Shown piece by piece: positions 58,101 through 64,000 of a stretch of DNA of 64,000 bases. The stretch covers positions 43,372,437-43,436,436 of the forward strand of contig OX375873.1 of the NCBI GenBank assembly GCA_947359465.1. The letters run 5' to 3'. The position numbers and the translations under genes were made by a program. The notes under the pieces were generated by a model that had not been told where the DNA came from, ran no database searches, and saw only the letters and a program-made list of their open reading frames with translations. How positions within the stretch are numbered: position 1 is the stretch's first letter; the number at the start of each line of letters is the position of its first letter. This stretch comes from Metellina segmentata. Taxonomy: Eukaryota > Arthropoda > Arachnida > Araneae > Tetragnathidae.

Positions 58101-59699
58101 CCCGTTTCCAGCTGTGTCCTAAAGACAACCACAGACGAGTTTGGAGACGTCCAGGGCAGCGTGGGGATCCTGACCTTACTATCGCACTCCACACATGCTC
58201 CCAACAGGGTGTTATGGTCTGGGGTGTGATCTCCTTTGATAGCCGGACCCCTTTGGTAGTCATTTCTGGCCCACTTACAGCACAGCGGTACGTAGACGAC
58301 ATTCTACGACGGTTGTGTTACCGTTAATTTTGCGACACTCCAGACTTACTTTTCAACAAGATAATGCCCGGGCGCACACGGCATGTGTTGCTATGAATTG
58401 TCTTCAAGCCTCCCAAAATTTCCTTGGCCAGCTAGGTCTCCTGATTTCTCTCCCATAGAACACATTTAGGACGTTATGGGAAGACGATTGCAATCATCCC
58501 GGAGTGTTGACCCTTTAGCCCGACAGTTGGAGACAATTTGGCAAGAAATTCCGCAGGACACCATCCGGGAACTTTTACAGTATATGTCACGCCGGGTTGA
58601 CAGCTTGCAAAAAAGTCAGAGGTGGACCAATTTCTTTGAAAAGGTCAAACTTTGAAATACATCATTCAATTGTTCTGAAATTTTAATCGTTTGTTTTTCT
58701 ATGTATGTTCTTCACCATCCACCAATTTGTATCGCAATCGGACAACTCCTTCTTGGTGCGTCGATTATTTTTTGTTATAGACACTATATATTGTCATAAT
58801 CAGCGGCGGATCAAGTCACTTTCATATTCTCAAATGCGTTGTCCAAAGTATGCAAGAATAATTGGTTTAAAAAGCCTAAATAAAATTTTAATAACTTAAC
58901 AACCTGTAAAACTGCTTTAATAAATATTATTAAGTAATTGTAAATCGATAAAGCTACAAAATTATTTACAAAATTGCCAACAAAAGTTACCGAGCTAATT
59001 GCTATCTAAAGTTAAATTTCTTTTTTAAAAAAAATCTAATTTACTGAAATCTTTATGAAAAATGCCTATTTAACAACAAAGTTTTTCCGTTTTGATGCTC
59101 TTTTATAAACCATCATAATTGCTGTGACAAGTTGGTGATACCTGGGATATAATATATGTTAATTTCATCCTAAAATGAATAGATCATTTTGTACATAGGT
59201 AGAAAAGAGCCAATGTCCATATTATAAGTTTTTGGTGACAGCTGATTTATCAATTTTTATTTTTAATACAGTGTACAAAAATATTTTCCGATATTTTGAT
59301 ACTTTTACAATGTATTAAAAGAAGAGCATCGGGGTGTTTTTTAAATAACTTTCATTATCTTGATGCCATTTGTGGATATGACTCAAATTTAACGAAATCA
59401 GACATTGGCACCTTTTCTACGTATATACAGAATTATTTATGGTATGAATAACTATGTAATTTTAAATCGCAGAGTGGTATTATGCGTTCAACAAACTTCT
59501 TCCCGAACAACAACGCCTCCTCGGTGGATTCGACTATGACTCTATCATGTTATACGGAGAGCTGTCGTTCAGCAAGGGATCCTTCTTAAAGAGCATGACC
59601 GCAAAGGATGGACGATACTTGCCTGAAGCCCACACTAAACCCGGTTTGTCTAATGGTGACATACACAAACTGAAAACTTTGTACGACTGCCCTAAATAA
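38863..59699 (+). CDS. Astacin-like zinc metalloprotease, complete six-exon gene (gene B)
   Basis: Predicted secreted zinc endopeptidase of family M12A. Coding exons are 38863-38914, 42965-43035, 45528-45603, 46316-46430, 48080-48258 and 59473-59699. They total 720 nt (239 residues plus stop) with GT/AG introns in phases 1,0,1,2,1. Residues 1-16 or so are a signal peptide. Residues 19-43 are a short propeptide with the aspartate-switch motif YEGDI (Asp33). The mature domain starts near [11 protein letters not shown] (44-54). The zinc site [19 protein letters not shown] is at 134-152, with His134, His138, His144 and Glu135. The Met-turn SIMLYG is at 188-193, with Tyr192. Cys85, Cys106, Cys126 and Cys237 match the two canonical astacin disulfides. 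There is no EGF, CUB or ShK tail, so this is a minimal astacin, as in arachnid digestive or venom-gland members. Everything needed for catalysis is present. The exact role (digestion, venom, moulting) cannot be told from sequence. Confidence 0.93.
39465..39612 (-). repeat. SINE fragment in gene B intron 1
   Basis: On the minus strand CAATAGCCCATTGTGTTGCT...GCGC is the 3' half of the tRNA-derived SINE. Confidence 0.6.
40366..42275 (-). mobile_element. hAT (Charlie-like) transposon, 1.9 kb, decayed
   Basis: The ends CAGGGATGGGCAAAC and GTTTGCCCATCCCTG are flanked by a perfect 8-bp duplication CCTTATAC. The matching empty site is visible in the sister MITE at about 38513-38520. It contains a broken transposase on the minus strand. 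Confidence 0.95.
40485..42016 (-). pseudogene. hAT transposase, three frames (frameshifted)
   Basis: Pieces at 42016-41486 ([32 protein letters not shown]), 41313-40942 ([19 protein letters not shown] and onward) and 40952-40485 ([14 protein letters not shown] C-terminus with [14 protein letters not shown] and [13 protein letters not shown]) line up as one Charlie/ZBED-like hAT transposase. The frame breaks between pieces and the N-terminus is decayed. [11 protein letters not shown] and TDGAPNM are the first catalytic blocks. Confidence 0.85.
42965..43035 (+). CDS. Gene B exon 2: astacin propeptide with aspartate switch
   Basis: This 71-nt exon between TTTGAACAG and GTAAGT encodes [16 protein letters not shown] followed by MGIDPNE. 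The YEGDI segment corresponds to the FxGD motif whose Asp blocks the catalytic zinc in astacin zymogens. It enters in phase 1 and leaves in phase 0. Confidence 0.9.
43137..43171 (+). repeat. (TC)n microsatellite
   Basis: About 17 TC units, 100 bp downstream of gene B exon 2. Confidence 0.93.
43172..44490. other. Gene B intron 2, no recognised element
   Basis: Mostly AT-rich. 44265-44485 is less AT-rich and ends AATAAAACACAAGAAACCAG, which may be a repeat 3' end. An 85-residue minus frame at 43779-44036 is not recognised. Confidence 0.4.
44491..45342. mobile_element. Harbinger-like MITE interrupted by a Jockey fragment
   Basis: TGGTGGCTTCACACCAACGG at the left and the complement TGGTGGCTCCACACCAACGG at the right are inverted repeats continuing through CGACAG. 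Both sides carry TAA (44488-44490, 45343-45345), a PIF/Harbinger-type duplication. The middle is filled with retrotransposon sequence. Confidence 0.8.
44712..45232 (+). pseudogene. Jockey-type reverse transcriptase fragment
   Basis: Frames give [20 protein letters not shown] (RT thumb, the YLGxxLDxxLxW motif), then [20 protein letters not shown] and [17 protein letters not shown] with a frameshift and stop. 5' and 3' ends are missing. Confidence 0.85.
45528..45603 (+). CDS. Gene B exon 3: start of mature astacin domain
   Basis: A 76-nt exon after TATATTCCACAG encodes [20 protein letters not shown] and a few more residues, the family's typical mature N-terminus, and ends at GTAAGT in phase 1. 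The equivalent exon of gene A has exactly the same length. Confidence 0.92.
45620..46245 (+). repeat. Interspersed repeats of the CCCGGCGTTGC family
   Basis: Two starts are seen, GCGAATTACTCGGCGTTGCT at 45619 and ACTAGCTGAATAACCTGGCG at 45826. The body GTGCCAATTTTCATGACTAC and GCATACATCTCACCC is like the copy at 24003-24280. It lies in gene B intron 3. Confidence 0.55.
46316..46430 (+). CDS. Gene B exon 4: N-terminal subdomain of protease
   Basis: A 115-nt exon after GTCTCGTTTCAG contains [15 protein letters not shown], with Cys85 of the first disulfide, and the strand ending KLTG. The donor is GTGAGA in phase 2. Confidence 0.92.
46815..47085. repeat. Repeat mosaic in gene B intron 4
   Basis: CTAGGGTGCTCCGGCGCCTGCTCGCT...GATTGCTACGCAATCA matches the palindromic head of the element at 56012. 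It is followed by a SINE tail (GATTGATCCCGGACC...AGTACGACGTTAATTG) and a T22 tract at about 47060-47082. Confidence 0.6.
47765..47880 (+). repeat. Repeat shared with gene A intron 5
   Basis: See 4900-5005. About 80% similar over roughly 100 bp, with AACCCCGATATGTATCGTG the best conserved part. Confidence 0.6.
48080..48258 (+). CDS. Gene B exon 5: zinc-binding exon
   Basis: A 179-nt exon encodes [18 protein letters not shown], a second Cys, and the full HExxHxxGFxHE zinc signature with the RSDRD continuation. The acceptor is GAATTTTAG and the donor GTAAGT in phase 1. The zinc site is intact, so the enzyme should be catalytically competent. Confidence 0.95.
49562..49703 (+). pseudogene. C2H2 zinc-finger ORF start inside the CACTG element
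   Basis: ATG opens [20 protein letters not shown], then HRNVHG and SCHLCFKNY, two CxxC pairs in zinc-finger spacing, cut by the mariner-like insertion at 49704. With a frameshift, related sequence resumes at 52898 ([26 protein letters not shown]). It is probably the N-terminus of the element's own large protein. Confidence 0.55.
50433..51240 (-). pseudogene. Transposon-derived ORF (spider/cnidarian-type, Lys-rich N-terminus)
   Basis: The minus-strand ATG at 51240 starts [17 protein letters not shown]. Several stops follow, then an open stretch 50834-50433 with [20 protein letters not shown] and [15 protein letters not shown]. ILIHVDFxxxY is the recognisable core of an uncharacterised DDE-like ORF family common in arachnid genomes. 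Decayed. Confidence 0.5.
52385..52755 (+). pseudogene. Mariner/Tc3-like transposase, C-terminal part
   Basis: The frame 52423-52755 reads [40 protein letters not shown] and [15 protein letters not shown]. It has FQQD (second Asp), but the usual SPDL..LD is altered to [10 protein letters not shown], so the third acidic residue is lost. The N-terminal half is not visible. Confidence 0.85.
53097..53903 (-). mobile_element. Non-autonomous piggyBac-like element
   Basis: Flanked by TTAA (53093-53096, 53904-53907). The ends CCCTTAACTGCTGTG and the complement CCTTTAACTGCTGTC are inverted repeats, with subterminal GTCTCAGACC / GGTCTGTGAGACC. The minus-strand frame 53634-53362 is acidic ([20 protein letters not shown]) followed by EYFYGKK and, in another frame, RTPNHNIV. 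This is the start of a piggyBac transposase; the catalytic core is deleted. Confidence 0.9.
54666..54748. mobile_element. Pogo/Tigger-like MITE, 83 bp
   Basis: CAGTGAAACCTGTCTATAAC and the complement CAGTGAAATCTGTGTGTAAC are the ends, with TA on both sides. Confidence 0.75.
55255..55710 (+). repeat. Tandem ACGG/CCGT subterminal repeat
   Basis: About seven copies of a unit of about 62 bp built from TACGGTTTTAATTCGTAACT, TTTACGGG and AAAACCGT. It is the right subterminal array of the CACTG element. The units contain inverted CCGT/ACGG pairs. Confidence 0.85.
55998..57506 (+). mobile_element. Helitron-like dispersed element (tentative)
   Basis: It starts near TACTAGGGGGCTCCGCCCCC (hairpin), with GCTCGCTTACGCTCGCC repeated at 56028 and 56188. 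It ends ...GGCGGCGGTAACTTTTTTTA plus ATATAGAGAGAT. It contains a tandem triplication (about 56580-57140). Parts recur at 46819 and 28165. The hairpin and lack of TIRs suggest Helitron/HINE; this is not proven. Confidence 0.5.
56580..57140 (+). repeat. Tandem triplication, unit of about 185-190 bp
   Basis: Three diverged copies of a block with AACTTTTGATTGCATCGAAT, ACCGTAAGAAAGAGTA and GAGGTATACTGC start near 56590, 56775 and 56962. Confidence 0.8.
57507..58002. other. Gene B intron 5, no recognised element
   Basis: AT-rich with no family motif. Confidence 0.45.
58003..58785 (+). mobile_element. Tc1-like element, internally deleted (family of 11586-12991)
   Basis: The left end AAAAAATCGACGGACCAAGA runs straight into the middle of the transposase. 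The right end ACAACTCCTTCTTGGTGCGT matches the family. The transposase part 58037-58327 ([36 protein letters not shown]) then shifts frame several times. Confidence 0.88.
58786..59472. other. End of gene B intron 5
   Basis: AT-rich intron DNA leading to the exon 6 acceptor; nothing else recognised. Confidence 0.5.
59473..59699 (+). CDS. Gene B exon 6: Met-turn and C-terminal subdomain
   Basis: The last exon follows TTTTAAATCGCAG and encodes [18 protein letters not shown] through LYDCPK and TAA. It carries the Met-turn, its Tyr and the last Cys. It lies 11.2 kb from exon 5, across nested transposons, yet keeps frame and phase. Confidence 0.92.
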
Positions 59700-59704
59700 A
59701 TAAA
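59695..59704 (+). promoter_or_regulatory. Poly(A) signals overlapping the gene B stop codon
   Basis: The stop region reads CCTAAATAAATAAAAAG, so two overlapping AATAAA hexamers begin at 59695 and 59699 and share bases with the TAA. If used, the 3' UTR would be only about 15-30 nt and end at the start of the downstream minisatellite. Confidence 0.5.
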
Positions 59705-59721
59705 AAGTTCTGTTTGATTTC

Positions 59722-60219
59722 TACACTTATACACACTTTTTTTCCACGTCTTACTTAAATACACTTTTTTGCCAGGTCTTACTTAAATACACTTTTTTTC
59801 CAGGTCTTACTTAAATACACTTTTATTCCAGGTCTTACTTAAATACACTTTTTTTCCAGGTCTTACTTAAATACACTTTTTTTCCAGGTCTTACTTAAAT
59901 ACACTTTTTTTCCAGGTCTTACTTAAATACACTTTTTTTCCAGGTCTTACTTAAATACACTTTTTTTCCAGGTCTTACTTAAATACACTTTTTTTCCAGG
60001 TCTTACTTAAATACACTTTTTTTCCAGGTCTTACTTAAATACACTTTTTTTCCAGGTCTTACTTAAATACACTTTTTTTCCAGGTCTTACTTAAATACAC
60101 TTTTATTCCAGGTCTTACTTAAATACACTTTTTTTCCAGGTCTTACTTAAATACACTTTTTTTCCAGGTCTTACTTAATTACACTTTTTTTCCAGGTCTT
60201 ACTTAAATACACTTTTTAC
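59722..60219 (+). repeat. 28-bp minisatellite, about 17-18 units
   Basis: The unit CTTACTTAAATACACTTTTT plus TTCCAGGT is repeated with very few changes, starting 23 bp after the gene B stop codon. Each unit contains a pyrimidine tract followed by CAG. Confidence 0.96.
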
Positions 60220-60966
60220 TGGGTAATAATAAACAAGAGTAAAATTCTTGCAACCTCTTATTTAAGGATTGCTCACTGTCCACAGTAGTAAGTTAAAACC
60301 TAAAAAAGGCCTCTCGAAAAGTGGGAAACTAACATACAAAATTTGATGTATTTGGCACATTTGAATTTTTTACGGAGGGAATTCTTTCATACGAGAAGCT
60401 TTTTCCTTTGTAGTGACATATGGCGATAGTGTTTATCCGGTGCATTGTATTTTATGTACGTATTCCGAACGTGACGTCACTTGGCTTTCTGCCTTTGGAC
60501 TCTTTTTCAAATAAGTTTTTCTTGTCTCCCGAGAAGGGGCAAAATAAAGATGGACTACTGTATATGACACTGGGTTGATTGGGAAAACGCGAACTTGAAG
60601 CTCTTTCTAAAAAGCTATTAAGGCAACAGCTGCTAGAAGTAGATTTCTCTCTCAGTTTTGATAGAGAGTGTTTATTGTTAAAGTTTCCAGTTTTAATTAC
60701 ATAGGTCCCCACCTTTTAAATGAGGCTACAAAAAATTATATGGTGCATATTGAAGATCTGTAAGCAAAACTATTAACACTAAGTATAAAAATTAGGCAAA
60801 TACTTGGAATCACATTTTATGATCAAGAAATTCTTGCAAAAGGGCACTTTTGACCCAAGGGGAAAAGAGTTTGGTCTTGAGCCCTATACTAGTCACTATC
60901 TGTAATGTCCTTATACCATATAATGCATTTAAAAGAAACAAAAGTCACACAATAATTGTTACAATA
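60220..60966. other. Intergenic, no recognised gene
   Basis: The minus frame 60452-60712 (86 residues, Ser-rich) is unrecognised. Confidence 0.45.
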
Positions 60967-60968
60967 TA

Positions 60969-62471
60969 CAGGGTGGTCCCGAATTCATGGTACAAACTTT
61001 AATGGTAGGTACAGGACATTGTAACAATGATTTATTGTATAGGAATGTATAGTCGCAAGTGACGCGGTGAGGCGTAAACAGGGGAAATAACGGCCGAAAG
61101 GAAAAACAAAGATTTTATTGAAAGCGTTGTTGACAAGTGTCATGTTTACAGTAATTGTTCAAAATTGCGTCCACCAGTATCGATACATGCTTGACAGCGT
61201 CGGTGGAGCGATTGGCGTACACGTTCAAAGATGCCTGGTATTTCACGCACACCTGCAGCAGCTACAGATAAGCGAGCGACGAGATCCTCATCTGAGTCAA
61301 CTGGAGTCTCATAAACAAGATGCTTTAGATGTCCCCATAAAAAGTAATCGAGGCTCGATAAATCGGGAGATCGGGGTGGCCAAGGGACTGGTCCACCACG
61401 CCCAATCCATCGAGTACCAAACGTGGCATTCAGGTAATTCCGTACATCAATGCTGAAGTGTGCTGGCGCCCCATCGTGCTGAAACCACATGCGGTTACGA
61501 ATGGCGATCGGAACATCATGCAGCAGTTGTGGTAACACTTCTTTCAGAAAAATAAGATAGCTTCCGCCAGTGAGCCGCGTGGGTAGTAAGTATGGGCCAA
61601 TCAAAAAGTCGTTCACAATACCAGCCCACACATTAATACTGAAACGTTGTTGAAACGCATGTCGACGCGTTGCATGTGGATTATCGGTTGCCCACACATG
61701 GGAATTGTGCGCATTAAAGACACCCTCGCGTGAAAATGTCGCTTCATCTGTAAATAGCACATAATCTACGAAATCCGGCTGCAACGCACATTGCTGCATC
61801 ACCCACAGGCAGAAGTTCACGCGGCGAGGATAATCTGCCGGATTCAATGCTTGTACTTTCTGAAAATGGAAGGGGTGTAAGCGATTTTCGTTTAACACTC
61901 TGCATACAGTCTGATGACTCACACCTACGTCACGCGCAACAGTTCTTGTGCTTGACTCGGGTCTATCAGCCACAATGTTCAAGATGCTTTCTTCCAGCCT
62001 TGGAGTGCGTACAGCTCTTACTCGACCAGCGCCATGTCTGTTGACGTCGAACGCACCTGTTTCACAAAGTTGACGATGTAACCGTTGAAAAATTCTATGA
62101 TCCGGCATTCGTCGATCAGGATACTCCGCGCGATACATTCGTAACGCAGCTCTGCCGTTACCATTTGCACGGCCGTACATGTAATGCATGTCTGCTTTTT
62201 CTGCATACGTAAAGTCACCCATCGTATACGGCAGCACAATTGTGAATGGCGCTTTTCCCTACTGCGATGCATCATGTTCAACAGCGGCTAGACATCTACT
62301 GCCCTCTACCGGCAATGATACCAACCGATCACTCCATTTCTCTTTCCTTTTATTTCCCCTGTTTACGCCTCACCGCGTCACTTGCGACTATACATTCCTA
62401 TACAATAAATCATTGTTACAATGTCCTGTACCTACCATTAAAGTTTGTACCATGAATTCGGGACCACCCTG
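60969..62471 (-). mobile_element. Intact DD41D mariner-type transposon, copy 2
   Basis: Same 1503-bp length, same TIRs and TA flanks (60967-60968, 62472-62473) as copy 1, in opposite orientation. By eye I find four base differences from copy 1 (three outside the core ORF, one synonymous), roughly 99.7% identity. Confidence 0.95.
61146..62222 (-). CDS. Tc1/mariner-superfamily transposase, DD41D type (copy 2)
   Basis: This 358-residue transposase is identical in protein sequence to that at 26530-27606, including the three catalytic Asp. A base change just upstream removes a stop and opens five extra in-frame codons to an earlier ATG at 62237. I keep the start shared by both copies. Confidence 0.94.
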   Translation of the reverse strand: MGDFTYAEKADMHYMYGRANGNGRAALRMYRAEYPDRRMPDHRIFQRLHRQLCETGAFDVNRHGAGRVRAVRTPRLEESILNIVADRPESSTRTVARDVGVSHQTVCRVLNENRLHPFHFQKVQALNPADYPRRVNFCLWVMQQCALQPDFVDYVLFTDEATFSREGVFNAHNSHVWATDNPHATRRHAFQQRFSINVWAGIVNDFLIGPYLLPTRLTGGSYLIFLKEVLPQLLHDVPIAIRNRMWFQHDGAPAHFSIDVRNYLNATFGTRWIGRGGPVPWPPRSPDLSSLDYFLWGHLKHLVYETPVDSDEDLVARLSVAAAGVREIPGIFERVRQSLHRRCQACIDTGGRNFEQLL

Positions 62472-62473
62472 TA

Positions 62474-63087
62474 TACGGTTTATCGGATACTTTACCGATA
62501 TTTGGCCCATCAGTTTCATATTGTACAAATTCTTGAGTTATAACTTTCATCTTTTATTTATGTATTCGAAATTCTTATTCTTCAGCCCGATTTGCTACCC
62601 TATTATTTCAAGCCTTTACAGTCGTGTAGTTCATAAAAGTAAACACCACACGAATAAATCGTTTTATTTGAAACTTTGTTTCGGGTATACATTGATCAAA
62701 AAGCAAGGTGATGTTTTGTTATAGAACGGCAAATGTTCGCAAGTTTACACACACACATACACATTATAACATTCCAAAGCCAAAAAAGCTACTTTATTAT
62801 ATAGTGCAAATATTAATAGATAATTTATTATATATGCATAAAGAAATACATTTTTTGAAAGAAATGAAAATAGTTCACCTGTAAAACGTAATGCTTTATC
62901 TAAAACAAATTTTGAATTGCATTCATATGCATAGCGGGTTACAATCATTTTGAGCTTTCTCTTTCAATGCATTTTATATTTCTAACTATATGCGGATGAG
63001 AGAATGGAGTCTAAGTATCACGTTACTACTAATTTGGGTCACATGATCATGGTCACATGAAAAAAGTTACCATAGCTTACTCTACCT
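62474..63087. other. Intergenic, no recognised gene
   Basis: AT-rich, with short frames only. Confidence 0.45.
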
Positions 63088-63631
63088 CAGAGCACGAAAT
63101 ACCCGGGTGCACATGAAAATAAAATTGTGCACCTAATTTTTTCCAGCTAGGTGCACACAGTGCACCTAACGTTAAAAAAAAGGAGGGGGGGACGTGTTTT
63201 ATGTTATTTTGATGTTTGAACAAAATATTAGTATCGACATCGCTCGCTCTAAAGAAACGTAATTGAAATTCCTAAATACACACTAAGCGAAAACAAAATC
63301 GCTGTGTCGTAGCGGGTTTATACAGGAGGAAAGTTTACTTGCGTCACTGCCACCAGAACTTTCCGATGATCGAAACATTTTCCCGATGGCTCCGTTAAAG
63401 TGACTGTCGCGACAGCCGTGCGCCGTAGAATTTCGATATGAAAATATTTTTTATTTACTATCTACTACTAACCTATATAAACATACCCAACTAATACAGT
63501 AGTTTACATTACATTAATACTCTTATATTACGTTTTTTTTTAATGTGCACCAAAGATATAACCTGCGCACCTAATTTAAAAACTTAGATGCATAGAACGC
63601 ACCTGTATTAAAAAATCTATTTCGAGGCCTG
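63088..63631. mobile_element. Non-autonomous hAT element, 544 bp
   Basis: The ends CAGAGCACGAAATA and the complement CAGGCCTCGAAATA are flanked by a perfect 8-bp duplication CTCTACCT (63080-63087, 63632-63639). GTGCACCTAA motifs occur near both ends. No ORF. Confidence 0.9.
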
Positions 63632-63751
63632 CTCTACCTTTTGGTCCTACTATATGGCCGGTATCTTCTAATATAGTCGGACCTTTTAGACCGGGTATCG
63701 GACCATCATTCATTCGAATCCGGTTTGGTGGCTTCGATGTTTTCCATAGGT

Positions 63752-64000
63752 CAGCAGTTCCCAAACTTTTTCAGCCACTGAGCCCTTTTTGAAGCAAAAG
63801 TTTCTCGTGGAGCCCCAAGAAGTGTTTAGTTCTATCTGTCTAAGTTCAATGAAGCATATTATTCACGATAAGATACGGATGTATAAAAAAATAAGGTATA
63901 TATTAATAAAGGAAACAATAATAAAAAATAGCTGGAGACAATATTATTTAAATCTACAAAATGATGTGTAACAACTACTTAAGATATATTTTTAATGTCA
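63752..64000 (+). mobile_element. Left end of a hAT (Charlie-like) element, runs off the window
   Basis: CAGCAGTTCCCAAACTTTTT followed by CAGCCACTGAGCCC is the typical terminal sequence of this group. The rest lies beyond the window. Confidence 0.65.

Noticed and set aside
59722..60219. CRISPR-like array
   Set aside because: Units are contiguous with no unique spacers; this is an animal minisatellite.

Overview
The window is AT-rich, intron-rich animal DNA packed with transposons. There are no operons, and the real coding sequence is short exons with GT/AG boundaries. The exons that can be assembled belong to astacin-family (M12A) zinc metalloproteases. Together with a tRNA-derived SINE and many Tc1/mariner and hAT relics, this best fits an arthropod, most likely a spider or other arachnid, where astacins form large digestive/venom-gland families. 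That placement is inference from gene content; no species is claimed.

Host genes. (1) Gene B, plus strand, 38863-59699, is a complete six-exon astacin of 239 residues with a TATA box, signal peptide, aspartate-switch propeptide, zinc site, Met-turn and four cysteines. Its exon phases join without error, and its introns have been inflated to about 20 kb by mobile DNA. (2) Gene A, minus strand, 4485-13249, is a paralogue with identical intron phases; a candidate signal-peptide exon at 15553-15673 would complete it. (3) A lone astacin C-terminal exon lies at 28613-28838 (plus); I could not find its zinc-site exon. (4) A broken gene of unknown family runs on the minus strand at 20025-21690, interrupted by a terminal-inverted-repeat element.

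Layout. 1-4400: a 1.5 kb palindrome and interspersed repeats. 4485-15700: gene A with a mariner (10419-11382), a Tc1-like element (11586-12991) and non-LTR remnants in its introns. 16.8-18 kb: two oppositely oriented SINEs. 20-24 kb: three copies of a long TIR element. 26281-27783: an intact DD41D mariner-type transposon, repeated almost identically and inverted at 60969-62471. 28.6 kb: the orphan astacin exon. 32-38 kb: hAT, SINE, gag fragment, THAP-domain transposon and a Tc1-derived MITE. 38.8-59.7 kb: gene B. Its intron 1 holds a hAT element inside a Tc1 MITE. Its intron 5 holds at least three nested levels: mariner-like and piggyBac-like insertions inside a CACTG-ended element, itself inside a transposase-like ORF. 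59.7-60.2 kb: a 28-bp minisatellite. 60.9-64 kb: the second DD41D copy and two hAT elements.

The genes show no multi-gene pathway beyond being members of one secreted-protease family. I found no convincing new biological system. The strongest leads are the recently mobile DD41D element, the minisatellite made of 3'-splice-site-like units next to gene B, the datable transposon nest in gene B intron 5, and the orphan astacin exon.
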